A stretch of 64,000 nucleotides of DNA from Lamellibrachia satsuma (taxonomy: Eukaryota; Annelida; Polychaeta; Sabellida; Siboglinidae): the NCBI GenBank assembly GCA_033239005.1, contig BSQZ01000022.1, positions 2,104,501 through 2,168,500 of the forward strand. Direction: 5' to 3'. The notes under the pieces were generated by a model. The model was not told where the DNA came from. It was given only the letters and a program-made list of their open reading frames with translations, and did no database searches. The position numbers were made by a program, and so were the translations under genes. Positions 49,921 through 62,225 of this stretch are shown one piece after another. Numbering within the stretch: the first letter of the stretch is position 1; each line of letters starts with the position of its first letter.

Positions 49921-52864
49921 TGATAGAAACAAAATATTCATTAATATGTTCGCATGGAACAAACACAATATAACTTAATAAGAGGTCACTGACTCTTATA
50001 AAGACTTTACAGTCACTCTCTTCGGTCGCTCGATTAAACGGCTAGACATTCATACGTGCTTAGTCTGAGCAATCGTTATTTTACACTAGATAAAAATCAT
50101 GTAAATTTCACATCATATGTCGCTAACATTTGAAATACTCGGAGTCAAATATGCACATGATATTAACTATGTAAGTTGTAAAAATATTACGCATATTTAT
50201 AATATGAATGAATTAATATGCAAGCTAAGTGTGACAGTTATTTTGACATTGAACAATAGGCCTATAACAATAATGCGCCTATATTAAAAATTGCTAATAC
50301 TATAATTTGTGTGTATGTCGAAAACCAACTGCAACCACCAAGTAGAACATCGCATGTTATCAAACGTGTATAATCAATTCAGGTTACGCATATGTTAAAA
50401 CGACGATATTACCTTTTGTGAATGTAGTATACGTATAGTGAACCTTTAAAATAATGTTATGGGGGTGTGCAATGCGATCATTATTAAGTATTTCAGTGAA
50501 TTTGTGGGGGTCAGTTCAATACGTGCCAGTAATCGAATTATTTGGAACGGAACGCACCCCTTCGCCTTTAGATTATCCCTATTTTTTGGAACGTAAATAT
50601 GGCTGGAAGAAGATCCAACAACCGACAGCGAACGACACGACTAATCGTTATTGTGAACCAGTCGTGATGTTTTATTTTTTATTTTGTTTTTTTGGAGCCT
50701 TGTGTAATTTTCTATTATCCAAACAGGGGCATCAACCAATAAATTGTCAAAAATCCATACCAGACGGAACCAGTAATTCTAGGTTGGCCGTTGACCAATC
50801 ACAGCTCATTTAACAACTAATGTGTGGCAAATATCCGATCCCGACGTTTTTGTGTCAATAATTCTTGAACTATTTGTTGCTAATCAACACGGTCATTTAT
50901 TGATAACAATCTGTGTATTTACCTAGCCACATTTCAAAGAAATTGGATTAATAGATATTGGCATCATAATGACACATTCATAAATCTGTAATGTACATTT
51001 TTATATGTCTCAATAACTTAATGTGCCCCAGGTGTGCAGGGGACACGTGACTGTGTGTTCATTGTTCATGTGCTCATATTTTCCCACACTTACTTCAACA
51101 TATCGCTACCCACCCCTCTATTTCATGAGAATACCGTAGTGCAGTGAACCGTGAACATATTGAAAAGCGGTTTATCACATGCAGTGGGTGGACCCGAAAT
51201 AGTGTCACGTCAATGTAATAGGGCCCACACAGTGCTCCCCGTTGACTTTAATGTGAGCGTCACTGTGTCTACTACGACATTTGTCAGACGTTTGTCTCGA
51301 GCTGTTGCGAAATAACTTTTCTTGTAGCAGAGTTGACAGAGAATTCGCAAAGCCCACGTAATTGTTTCCCATAGTTTTGTATTATGCCTATACGGCAGTG
51401 GCCTATATTTCCGACAACAACATCAAATAAAGGTAATCGTTATGAAATAATAATCAAGCTGGAAACAAGGCAGGCAACAATATGTGTTTGCTTACATTGC
51501 TCTACAGGAATTCTCACCAAATGTATATGGTAGTGAATTAAGTATATGATGTTGAATTAATATTAAAGGTTCCTCCTCAATTTGATTTTTTTGCTCGTTT
51601 CATTTAAAATTGATTTTACGAAAATTCAAACCTACCTAATATCCACTACGACGTGCTAGCTCGTTTGTGCAACTTTTGTATGAAGGTTTTTTTTTTAAAT
51701 CATCAGAAAAACTATTAAATTATTTAATTCTGCATCCAGTGTTTATTGAAGTGAAAATGGAGACGCTGAAAACTCGCGAATTTCGCCCTTTTTTATAAAA
51801 TCGACTGCGCATATAACTTGAACTATTCACACACTACACATTTGGACGTCAACGATCCGGGTTCGCGATAGGCTAAATCAGTTGACGATGGTGTTTTAAT
51901 GATAATGATGATGATGATGACAGTAATAGCCATAATAATAATACTAATTTATTATTATTATTATTATTACTAGTATTATACAATTTAAAAGGAACTATCC
52001 AATACTGCGAAGTAACTTTTCCAAACGTTGAACAGATCGACAGTAGGAACTTGGCAGACCTGTTCAGCCGAACGCTGATTCAAACATTCCGCTAGATGGC
52101 AATCGAAGCGGGAACATTGTCCGTTGTAACTCCATCGCTGAAATTATATTTCTGTAACATGCCATATTCTCGCTTACATTTGAACGGGGGCAGACGAGGT
52201 GATTAAAATATCGACCATAGACCACGTGTCCACGAATAAGGATGTGTCAATGGCTGTACAACACAGATAAAGCAACGCAACTATGCGGGGGAGTTTACGA
52301 TACCACTGACCAACACTTTTTAGATTTTGTGTGGGCAATCATGGACCCACTCTTTTCACCAACGTGTGGTGATGGTGAATACCGTTTCAGGGACATAAAT
52401 AGTCCCGGGGATATGTTAATGTAGCAATCACTGCCCACCATCCACGCCATCTTGTCCTGTCAGTTGCCATCTCCCTGGGCCTGACTCGGTATCTGTCTGA
52501 CCGCAACCTATTGGTGGGATCAATGTTTACACCAACAAAACCTCAATTGTCGAATGGTCACATTTAACTTATGTTCTGACAGAGTCACAGGGAACATGAG
52601 AAATACAAGTGTTTAAATCTAACAGTTAGGTAAGACGTCTCGTTCAGCTTCTTTCCACCAATTATATATCGACGCTACGGTTCTCTCGTTCCAGACTACC
52701 AGGATTTCACAGGTGTTAAGTCATCATTTCCAACATTTCTACAATGTCCATTCCTATTCTTTCTACACGTCATCTTAACAGTCGGTGCCCTTTATCTGTC
52801 CTCCTTGGAATAACCAGATCGTCATTACATACGTAGATAGAATAAAACCATATATGTTGTAGCT
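49921..52864. other. No gene recognised
   Basis: AT-rich unique sequence; (atg)n at 51903-51918 and (att)n at 51950-51968. Short open frames lack coding character or splice context. Confidence 0.4.
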
Positions 52865-53002
52865 AGTTCACTTTAAGACTCAACACTTACAGGGCCAATT
52901 ACTGGTTCACTTTAAGACTCAACACTTACAGGGCATATTACTGGTTCACTTTGAGACTCAACACTTACAGGGCCAATTACTGGTTCACTTTGAGACTCAA
53001 CA
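52865..53002. repeat. 39 bp tandem repeat, ~3.5 copies
   Basis: Unit gttcactttaagactcaaca + cttacagggccaattactg. Confidence 0.9.
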
Positions 53003-53104
53003 CGCACAATTTTAATTTCACGGGAAGCATTTATTATAATACCTATTGTGCAATGGGTTAACCTATTGTGCAATAGTTTTTCACTCGTATTATTCTTTCT
53101 TTGT

Positions 53105-53205
53105 CTGATGATGGTAGCGATGATGACGATAATGACAATGACGATGATGACGATAATGACAATGACGATGATGACGATAATGGCAATGACGATGAAGACG
53201 AAAGA
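53105..53205. repeat. 24 bp (gatgatgacgataatgacaa-) microsatellite
   Basis: Three to four units. One forward frame gives an Asp/Asn-rich peptide; no other evidence that it is coding. Confidence 0.85.
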
Positions 53206-54067
53206 ACACTAAATATACCAGTTTATTTGAAAATATCTGCCAGTTTGAGAGTAGACAAAGATGCATGTGTTTATAGTGCAATAAATGCCGAGTCCACGAA
53301 CAAGGGCGCCACGACTATTAATCTAAGCATCGCCCGTGTCGCAACACTGCGTAGGAGTTTGTAGAACCGTGAACATACGTGTCTCGCGTTTTATGCGGAC
53401 TACCCAAATAAAGCGTGATTTATCACTGACAGACGACAGTGATGCATTGACCGACGTTGCGGAGTCCACGTTCTTTTCTTGTGCTCATCACCGGCTTCTA
53501 CGAGTGATTTTAACATTACATCTAATATGTGGCATATTTTTGCATTTTATCTTTCATGTAACTGCGCCGCATAAAACGGATGCATTTTTTACGACAGACA
53601 CCGTCAGATCTGTAGGCGTGGATATGAATACTAAGCCACATGTTATACTGTTTATGTCACGTGTAATAATGTTTACGTCACATGTTGACAACTGCCAGAT
53701 AGGTATAGGTGTCAACAGCTCTGAATGTGATAAGACGTCATTTGTCCTTGTGCGGCTGTGTCCTTGAACAAGTCGTGTTAATGTTCATGGGTGGGGACCA
53801 ACTGCACCCGTATACACCACGGGGTTTAGGTTACACGGGTCTAAAAACGAGACGAGGCGCCCCACCCGCTATTGTATGGGTGTGACAGCGTGTGAATGAA
53901 ATTTGACAATGACAATATTGACGTCCAGCTAGTAGCGTGAATAGAGATCTACGATTGTGAACAACAGCGACCACGTATAATTATGGGACCAGTTGTTGAC
54001 TCCTCTTTCAAGTGTACCCACTTACAACACAATTATACGGATGAGATGGCGTAATTATGATAACATT

Positions 54068-54378
54068 GTGGGGCGGCGGTGGCTCGGCGGTCAGAGCATC
54101 GGACTGTTAACCGAGGGTCCGGGGATCGTGTCCACCTATTACTATTCGAAACTAGGGCAATTTCGTTCACCCCACTTTGTCTATGTCTTTAGGAAGAGAC
54201 ACCGAAAGCCGATTGTCCCTTCTGCCTGAGGCCTATGCCAGGGGAAGTAAAATATCCTACTCAGGGAAATGCTGAATTAGAACACTTGCTCTAATAATGA
54301 AGTAAGCACCGTGAGCGCTTTGTCTATGTGGATACCGACGTTATATAGGACCATACATTATTATTGTTGTTGTTTTAC
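54068..54378 (+). mobile_element. SINE with a tRNA-Asn(GTT)-derived head
   Basis: The head reads ggcggtggctcggcggtcag agcatcggactgttaaccga gggtccggggatcgtgtcc. The A box tggctcggcggtcagagc and the anticodon loop ctGTTaa within cggactgttaaccgag correspond to tRNA-Asn(GTT); the B box ggggatcgtgtcc is decayed. A ~230 base body follows and ends in (att)(gtt) repeats at about 54358-54375. The B-box damage and fused tail argue against a functional tRNA gene. Confidence 0.7.
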
Positions 54379-54639
54379 TGCTTTTTTTTCTGTGTTTTTC
54401 GACCACATATAGGAGAGTCCCGCTAATCGTAGTGTGTCAGCCAGGAGTTAGTTGACCGAGCCTTTTTTACCCCGCGTTTTCTTGGGGGTCCCCTGATTTG
54501 GGCAGGTGGGGCATCCCTAAATAGGGCCGCCTGGTCGATCGGGAAGGACCTCACACTGCCGTCGTTCTCGATCAGTGTGCGACCATCACTCCCAGTCCGC
54601 TCTCGTGCGGGGATCCCGCTCCTACTCAGGCCTGCCAAC

Positions 54640-55385
54640 GCCCTGGTACCCCGTCGCCGCGAGACTCGATAAACAACCGTCGGCTCGAATTCAGTTGGCC
54701 TCTGCCTCGTTCGGACAACTACGCGATTATGGAACAAACACAATATCGAGCTTTAACAAAATGCAAGGTCTACCGTGCTATCATCCTATCATGTCTTCTG
54801 TACAGTTCAGAGACATACACGCTGTGTAGAAGTCATATTCGGCGATTATCACAGATGCACCTACGCCAATTACGAGCCATCCTCGGAATCAGGTGGTCAG
54901 ATCGGGTGATCAACAACAAAGTACAGCAACGTGCCGATATGCCGAGACTCGAGGCAATGCTTCTAAGCCGACAACTTACCTGGACCGGCCACGTTGCATG
55001 GATGAATAGCGACCGGCTGCCTATGGCAGTTCTGTATGGCGAGCTATGGCAGGCAAAGCGAAATGTTGGAAGACGACACTTACGCTACATGGGCTGCACA
55101 AAGCGACACCTCCACGCCGCCGATATCAACAAGAGGCACTGGGAGGAGATGGCGCACGATCGCAGTGCATGGCGTACGGCCGTCGAAAAACGAGCCGCAA
55201 AAGCTGAAACCAAAAGAGCGACCGATGCCGAAATCAAACGACGCCGCCATGAACGAGCGCTCGCGCTTGCAAATCGAACAAATCAGCAGTCCCAGTTCGC
55301 ACGCCGGTACTGCGCAATGTCATACTCGAAACTGAGAAGACCTCCGATGCTAATGTTGTTGTTGTTGTTGTTGTTGTTGTTGAAC
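54640..55385 (+). pseudogene. LINE C-terminal fragment with (TGT)n tail
   Basis: One frame gives ASASFGQLRDYG; a frameshift leads to ALTKCKVYRAIILSCLLYSS, ETYTLCRSHIRRLSQMHLRQ, AILGIRWSDRVINNKVQQ, LTWTGHVAWMNSDRLPMAVL, YGELWQAKRNVGRRHLRY and HWEEMAHDRSAWRTAVEKRA. The (W/R)-x-GHV-x-(R/W)M...RLP...YGEL...KR-x-x-GR pattern is typical of ORF2 C-termini. The last ~210 codons are open, so this is one of the younger copies. The (tgt)n run at 55354-55384 looks like its tail. Confidence 0.85.
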
Positions 55386-55459
55386 AGATCTTCGATTGTG
55401 TTCTAAATGCTAGAATCTAAAATTCAAGGTTTCAAGTGACGTGGATCGATACATTAATA

Positions 55460-55935
55460 TCGGTGGTGGTGGTGGTGGAGGTGGAGGTGGTGGTGATGGT
55501 GGAGGAGGTGGTGGTAGTGATAGTGGTGGTGGTGGAGGAGGTGGTGGTGGTGGTGGTGGAGGAGGTGGTGGTGGTGGAGGTGGTGGTGATGGTGGAGGTG
55601 GTGGTGGTGGTGATAGTGGTGGTGGTGGAGGTGGTGGTGGTGGTGGTGGTGGTGGTGGTGGAGGTGGTGGTGGTGGTGGAGGTGGAGGTGGTGGTGATGG
55701 TGGAGGTGGTGGTGGTGGTGGAGGAGGTGGTGGTGGTGATGGTGGAGGTGGTGGTGGTGGAGGAGGTGGTGGCGGTGATGGTGGTGGTGGTGGTGGTGGT
55801 GGTGGAGGAGGTGGTGGTGGTGATGGTAGTGGTGGTGGTGGTGGTGGAGGTGGTGGCGGTGGTGATGGTGGTGGTGATGGTGGTGGTGGTGGTGGTGGTG
55901 GTGGAGGTGGTGGTGGTGGTGATGGTGGTGGTGGT
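55460..55935 (+). repeat. (GGT)n/(GGA)n microsatellite, ~475 bp
   Basis: Almost only ggt, gga and occasional gat/agt triplets. One frame gives poly-Gly and another poly-Val/Glu, both artefacts. The G-rich strand could form G-quadruplexes. It lies directly between two LINE 3' ends. Confidence 0.95.
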
Positions 55936-55939
55936 CGAA

Positions 55940-56430
55940 TACTGCTACGTCCCCAGTCTTGGCACTATTATAACGAGAGGCTTAAGTCAAGAAGACCGTC
56001 CACACGAGAGGAAAGAATTACTCGAACAATGTGAGACTGGCAGTGGCTGTGCCTGGGCTCATGACCATCTCATGACACCTTTGAAAGTCCAAGACACCCG
56101 ACTCAAACGCTTCATCAACACGCCATCTAATCACCCTCCTGGGTACAAGTTGGAGCATCCCCTCTGGTGTAAGCTAAACAGATTTCGATCTGGCGCTGGC
56201 AGATTCAACGCCAAAATGCACCAACTTGGATATAGAGATGACCCCGTGTGTGCCTGCGGTGATGTCCCCAGACTGCCAACCACCTACTGGAATGCCCAAC
56301 ATGCCCGCCTGTATGCGACGAGGACATCCTGGCAGTCAACGAAGCAGCAGTGACATGGCTCCCCCAGCTAGGCGATGTATAGTGGAAGTGGAAGTACACG
56401 ACAGAAGAAGAAGCATTACTTGCGATTTCA
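55940..56430 (+). pseudogene. LINE 3' end fragment (second family)
   Basis: Reads INTPSNHPPGYKLEHPLWCK, LNRFRSGAGRFNAKMHQLGY and DDPVCACGD; after a one-base shift LECPTCPPVCDEDILAVNEA and AVTWLPQLGDV before a stop at 56388. P-x-x-(H/W)PPG...W-x-x-LNR-x-R(S/T)G-x-GR...C-x-CG...(H)-x-L-x-C-P is the zinc-knuckle-like C-terminus of LINE ORF2. An (aga)n-rich tail follows. Confidence 0.88.
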
Positions 56431-57789
56431 AATTATCAGTCAATACAAATAAGTTAGCTTAATTTATAGTCAGGTAATAATATTGTAAGTATTAAAATAG
56501 TTGCTCCAAAGAAAATGAGCTTTTCATAGATTCAAGACAATGTTCAAAGCAGGCTAGTTAAATTTTGCCCCATTTACGTAACATTATATTTCAACTTTAG
56601 AAATATTACCTTCTAAATGGAAGCAAGCGGGATCTTATAAATGACTGGGTATCATAAAGTTGACAGCCATTATGTTAATGTTTCTCCAACAGTTTCAAGG
56701 GAACGGATAAGTTTTACCTGATGCAAAGCTGCTGTATGTTTAAGGGACAAAACGTTTTGAGATAAGTATTTTAAATGTTCAATTTGTATGTGCATAATTG
56801 ACGACTGCGAAAGTTCCCACGCAACATACAAACGTTTTCTTTACAAAGGAGTTATTTTGATCGCGGCCTAGTGCAGCAGTTGCTATTATCGTGCGAGGCT
56901 GATTGGTGACTATTACTGCTATGGAAAAAGACGCCAGATACGAACTCTCCACAAAAAGCACAGTAACCTTGCGACTCGTCACCCGAATGAAGTAATGGCC
57001 GTATGTTTACATTGCTTTGAAATCACTCTTTTCAACAATGTCGTGCCACTAGATACAATAACACCCACTCAAGCAGGTCTTAGGCAGCCAGTATTTCCAT
57101 TTCCAAAAGAGTCTTTGTTCAGACGGGGTGAATAGGTGGAGCCGGCATTAAAGAGGTAGTTACCCGACTCCCGCATTCACCACCGCGGACTCGGCTAACA
57201 CAATAGCCTGCACGTACTCCGTTGTTGTTGTTGCTACCATGCGCGTGAAGGCATGTTCTTGTCAAATGTAGCAGACAGCAAGGTCAGGGATCGTAGAAAC
57301 GAGCTTCTGATGAATCATACGTGTACGTAGGTATGCACGACCTCTTGCAGTCTTGAACAGCTGACGATTTTGCAAAACAATACTTTATTCAATCTTTAAC
57401 GACGACGACGGCACATCATCATCGTCATCATCATCATCACCGTCGTCTTCGGTAGCGGCAATAACAACAACTATAGGTGTAGTCGTTGCAGTAATATCAT
57501 AACCATACTGTTACTGTTTCAAGTTATAAGTGAACGGACTCATTTTCATTAAGATTCGTTCAACTCGATGTTACATTTAAACGTTCATTGAAGCTAAAAT
57601 ACCAAAGGCTGATCTGCCAGATCTTTGGCGATGTGAACTATCGCAGATAAACAAATTCCGTTCCACGTGGCTGCACCAGCGAGCGTTTCACGGTCTACAT
57701 TGTATCGACTATGAAAGGATTTGTGTCCTTCGACTTGTCACTATATGTCCTTCACCAAGGAGTGCAGAAAGTTTATGGATAAGAAAGTT
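56431..57789. other. No gene recognised
   Basis: Unique sequence; triplet runs (gac/atc)n at 57398-57450. Confidence 0.4.
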
Positions 57790-58005
57790 TAGTGGGGTGC
57801 GTAGTGTAGGGGTTAGCAGATCGTCCTCTCAATCTAGAGAAGTCGGGTTCGAATACTCTTCGCGCAGTAATTGCAGCGTGGCTGAATGTTGCTCAGAGAA
57901 GTCGAGATGGCGTTGGAGTGAACAGGTTTTCCAGGGGTGAAGTGTAAAGCTCTTTGAGATGTCCCAAGCACTGGACACCGCGCTACATAAGAACTCACCT
58001 TTACA
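57790..58005 (+). mobile_element. tRNA-derived SINE
   Basis: Head: ggggtgcgtagtgtaggggt tagcaga ... gtcgggttcgaatac, with an A-box-like tagtgtaggggttagcaga and an intact B box gggttcgaata. The intervening bases do not fold into a good anticodon arm. The body gcagcgtggctgaatgttgc ... gatgtcccaagcactggaca ccgcgctacataagaac recurs in pieces at 24695, 25315 and 58245. Confidence 0.65.
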
Positions 58006-58244
58006 CTTACCATCCGGTCATTAATATGGTAAGCATATAGTATCACTCCAAATACAACCCTCAGAGATATTGTAAAGAGCGTTAAACAAACCATGAATGA
58101 AGAAGTGTTAGTAAAACTCCAGAGTGACCTGGTTTAGGATTTGTTTTTCTATATGTGTATTTCATACCAGCAAATTTTGACAGCGTAATTGCTAATGTTC
58201 ATGGTATGAAAGCATATGTTTGTTAATGGAATAAAGCCGGAGTT

Positions 58245-58350
58245 GAAAATATCAAATGCAGAAAACAATTGTGCAGGCCACGTGAAGTAAAAAAACCTTT
58301 GAACAGTCCTAAGGACTGGATAACGCGCCAAATAAGAACGTACCTTTTAG
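58245..58350 (+). mobile_element. SINE tail fragment
   Basis: gccacgtgaagtaaaaaaac ... cctaaggactggataacgcg ccaaataagaacgtacc parallels the end of the SINE at 57790-58005 (gtgaagtgtaaagc...caagcactggacaccgcgctacataagaac). Confidence 0.55.
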
Positions 58351-58781
58351 AACCATTTTGGGAAAATATGATTTTCACCACTGTAGATGCTATTCGACCT
58401 ATCTAAGTTCGACTAAGGTAAAGAGATCAATGATGTTTACCATGTTCCACACCACAATTCGGACCACACACACACGGCTTGTGTGTCGCTCTGGCTGAAC
58501 AATTTGTACTTCTGTCGGCAAGACACGGAACGCGGATATGAAACAAACTCGCAGGGACTAATCAGGAAATTGTATCGACGTCTCTGTCGAGCGCTACATT
58601 GTACTGCCCAACTACATTCAACATGCAGACATGTTATGTTCAATACTGGACATATATTAGCTCGCAGGCAGTGCTAAATTACTTCATAGGTGAATGTTTT
58701 GCACTAATCTCTCAGTATGCTCGGTAGTCTACAATGAAGACGACCCGTTTGATAGAACGTTTTGCTTGGAACACACGCCAA

Positions 58782-58870
58782 AACCAGGTGACGCATCAAT
58801 TTCTATTGTCACTCACTTGGCGTGTGAAACGCCAAGTGAGTGACAATAGAAATTGATGCGTCACCTGGTT
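58782..58870. repeat. Perfect 42 bp inverted repeat with 5-base loop
   Basis: aaccaggtgacgcatcaatt tctattgtcactcacttggc gt, loop gtgaa, then the exact reverse complement ending atgcgtcacctggtt. Such perfect symmetry implies recent origin. No coding frame. Confidence 0.95.
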
Positions 58871-61800
58871 AGTGTGATGCACTACGTAACTATGCGGGCG
58901 AACAATTCTGCAGCGTCGCATTGAAGACAAAATTATCAGCATTGGGCGATTGGACTGATAAAGGACACAGCATTGCTAGTGCAGAGAGTTTGTTGCTGAT
59001 GGACTGATTGCTGTAGTAGACCCCTACTAATAAAAAGTCGCTAGCGTTCTGGTGGTTTCAGATACCTGTACTGCATCCAGTTCATTGTAGTGAGTTGTTT
59101 TAGCGTCTGACTGGTCAAGCACAAGGGTTTTCAAACTATGGTACGGGTATATCCGCCAGGGGGTACGTTACAAAAACCCTGTGATGGAGGACAACAAGAT
59201 TTCACAATTTAATGTAAACTATTACGTTGAGTGCTTGAAAAGAAAACAATCGAAGCATTAATTACTTTATAAAATGTTGTGCAACTTCTACGTTGAATCT
59301 GTCGCGGGACTTCGTCTTGATGACCGCCACCGTTGATTTGCATGCAACTACAACATTTTAATTGATTTCATCGTGTTTGTAAATAAATGTTTGATTTTAT
59401 ACCTATCAACTGTTTTGCATAACAATCTGATATCAGTGTGTATACACAAATATTGCACGCATTAGATTATCAAATATTTCATTAAATTTTACATATACAT
59501 TCTAGAAGATTGTAGCATTGTCCCTGGACACCAGTAGAAGGGAAATATATGTCCTCGCGCGGCGTCCCATAGCATTGTCGTTGCTCCGCGACGAGTAGTG
59601 GTACGCATCAACTAAAGCTTGTCATCACGGGGTACGGTTTTATAAAAGTTTGAAAATCCCTGGTCTAGCAGTCCGTGCGGGGACCGGGGTATTTGGGCCT
59701 AAAGGGACAACGAATAGGCCAAGTACACTGAGACACATGTCGTGGAAACACATTACAGGTGTAAATCATTGTGGCAAACATGAATACTTTCACATTTATT
59801 AGTATTTAATAGCAGAGGTAAATAACACGTTATGCAAGATACATTATTATATATGCTTCTGTGGGTTTTGGTTGAAAAATACAGTTGTTCGCGACTCCTA
59901 AAAACCAGCGGCCACAGAAATGTAGGCCTAAGTTTAAATGATAGTTTTATATTGTTCTGGGTCTTGCCAAACTCACACAAGGATTGCCCCCCCCCGCCCC
60001 CAACGCAATAGCTATTGTGCAGCTACGTGCCCACCAGATAGACATAGTCTGAGTTTGGTTTGAAGTCCCACTCATTATTTTCGCTAGACTAACAAATTGC
60101 GCTCTTTAATCCGCACCAAAAAAATTCAATAAGTATCGCACTAGTTCTCGTAGTTTTCTGTCGACCAGTCGCCGTTGTTGTGGTTGCTAAATGTACGTGT
60201 GAGCTATAAAATGATTGCTCTTTTGCAACACAAGTTTCCTGTTTCTGATCTGCGTGCGGGACACCTGATTCAAAAACGGAACTGTGGCGTCAACTAGAGC
60301 AGGCAAACATGCACAAAATTAAACTGCATTAAAAATCAGTGGTTATTAACATGCAAATTGCGACAAGAACGGGCGGGCTGGCGTGTGGGCGGGCGGGCGG
60401 GCGGGTGAATTACGAAAGAACGAATTTAAGAAATAAAGTTTCAAAGCATTAATTATTCTTGCTCATTTAGACCATAAATTCACACGTACGGTCTGTTTGA
60501 CCCAAGAATGGGTGTTGCTCTGGATAATGGAGTTGCCTGACGTCACTACTCCACCCACCCCTCGACTGAAGACTGAACATAGCACGTGACGAACAGATTG
60601 TTGGTGTGATGCCAACTGGTGGACCACACATGTGTTCATTAAAATTGGGTGTAACATTCAAAATAACTTTGTAAAACAGTCGACTCAGCTTAATGAAATC
60701 ACATCGGGCCTTGTTAATTTGAGTCTATTAAACGCTGATTCACACAAACGGCGCTTTTTGATATAGCAGGAGTTGGAAATGATTAAGAGCCAATATATGT
60801 GATTCTACTAAGCGACTGATAAGGATTGCTGTATGGTAAAATTAACTGCGTTATGATGTTTTAGTGGGTAGTTTTTTACGTGCACGTAGAAGCTACAAAC
60901 ATCTTTCACTTCTTAAAATATACAACACAAAAACAAATCCGTAATGTTATTCTGCATATGCGTCGTCGTCGGTTTGATCTGATTCCTATATTTGTGGATG
61001 ATATTCTACTATTCTGTTAATCAGCTTCTCCCCGCACAACCTGCGCCTCCCTGTTTGTCGACCAGCTAGCCTGGATATCTGTGCTGGCTGACTTCCTCTC
61101 TACACAAGAAGATTTCCACAAACCGTATCTTACTTATATCACCCCACCCCATCGGAGAGCGTATCTCTATCACCTACACGCAGGGCACTAATAACACCAA
61201 AACACGCACACGCACGAACTGTACACGGCAGTTTAGACTCGCTTTATTATAAAGATGTCTGGTTGCAAAACATACATCTGAAGTTATTGCCAGTATACAA
61301 CAAAGTCGCGTGCTTCAACGCGTTTTCATTTCTTTTTAATTACACAGTGAAAAGGCAGCAACTCGCCCGTTTTACCTAATGTCGTGGGCGGATCCAGTTA
61401 TAGCCTGCACAAATTCTCGATCTCGACATTCCACACCCAGCTGGTTGAGCGAGTTGAACACAAACAACGGAATAACTCAACATTAAGTAAATACATTTTC
61501 CTGGTAAGACAACATACATCTCTGAGTGAATTGTCATAGAATCTCGCCTCAGGCAAGTAGTCTGTACAGCTGCAGATCACAGTACACACAACTGAATGTG
61601 CTGCCACCTATAGTGAACATTTCTTAACATATTTGTCCCCGTCCGTTCCCCAGATGGCGCGCGTGACGCAGAGGATACGTATTGGCTGGTGGGCACGGAC
61701 CACAGTCAGAATCCGTCCGCCATTACATAGGTAAAGAGCCCCAAGGAAAAAATTAATTGTGCAGTTAAGGTTTATTTGTGAGAGTAGAAATTGTATGGAT

Positions 61801-62225
61801 GAGTGAGTAGAAGTGATGTTTTTGTACACAGTAGCATCTAAGCTTTGAAATGATGCCATTTGTCAGTTGGTACACCAGTTGCGTAAGGACACAGTGGCCA
61901 TCAGGCATATATTTTGGACTCATATTTTGGAAACCGGAGAATTTCATAGCAGAAATGCAGGGGTGTCATGCATTGAAGCAATTTTTGCGAAAAGGAGGTA
62001 TGTAATTTTCACGAATTCCATACACCAGGTGTCGTAGTGGGTCTGTCATTTGCTGTGAACAAAAAATTGTAGGATACATTTTCAATGTAGGCGCAAGAAC
62101 GTTATAATGGTCGTCTATGGGAAAAGTGACTGTGGTCCGTGGCCTGGTTCCCAGCCCACGGGGGTCAGTTTTAGGTGTGTTCTTTAAAAAGGGGAGGATG
62201 TAACACTATTGTTTATTATGTTCTG
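58871..62225. other. No gene recognised
   Basis: Unique sequence. Poly-C/G-rich spots at 59987-60001 and (gggc)n at 60370-60405. Short open frames have no supporting context. Confidence 0.4.

Noticed and set aside
53336..53767. 143-codon plus-strand frame
   Set aside because: No domain recognised and no repeat or splice context; a chance frame is the simpler reading.
54068..54140. Functional tRNA-Asn gene
   Set aside because: The B box is damaged (ggggatcgtgtcc) and the sequence runs into a SINE body with repeat tail.
54729..55406. 225-codon plus-strand frame as a host gene
   Set aside because: Its motifs (WTGHVAWM...RLP...YGEL...KRNVGRR) are those of a LINE ORF2 C-terminus; 5' truncated and frameshifted upstream.
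55436..56353. Open frames of 197-305 codons, poly-Gly or poly-Val/Glu
   Set aside because: Translation of a (GGT/GGA) microsatellite joined to a dead LINE end.
57790..57856. Functional tRNA gene
   Set aside because: A and B boxes are recognisable, but no good anticodon or acceptor stem forms and a SINE body follows.
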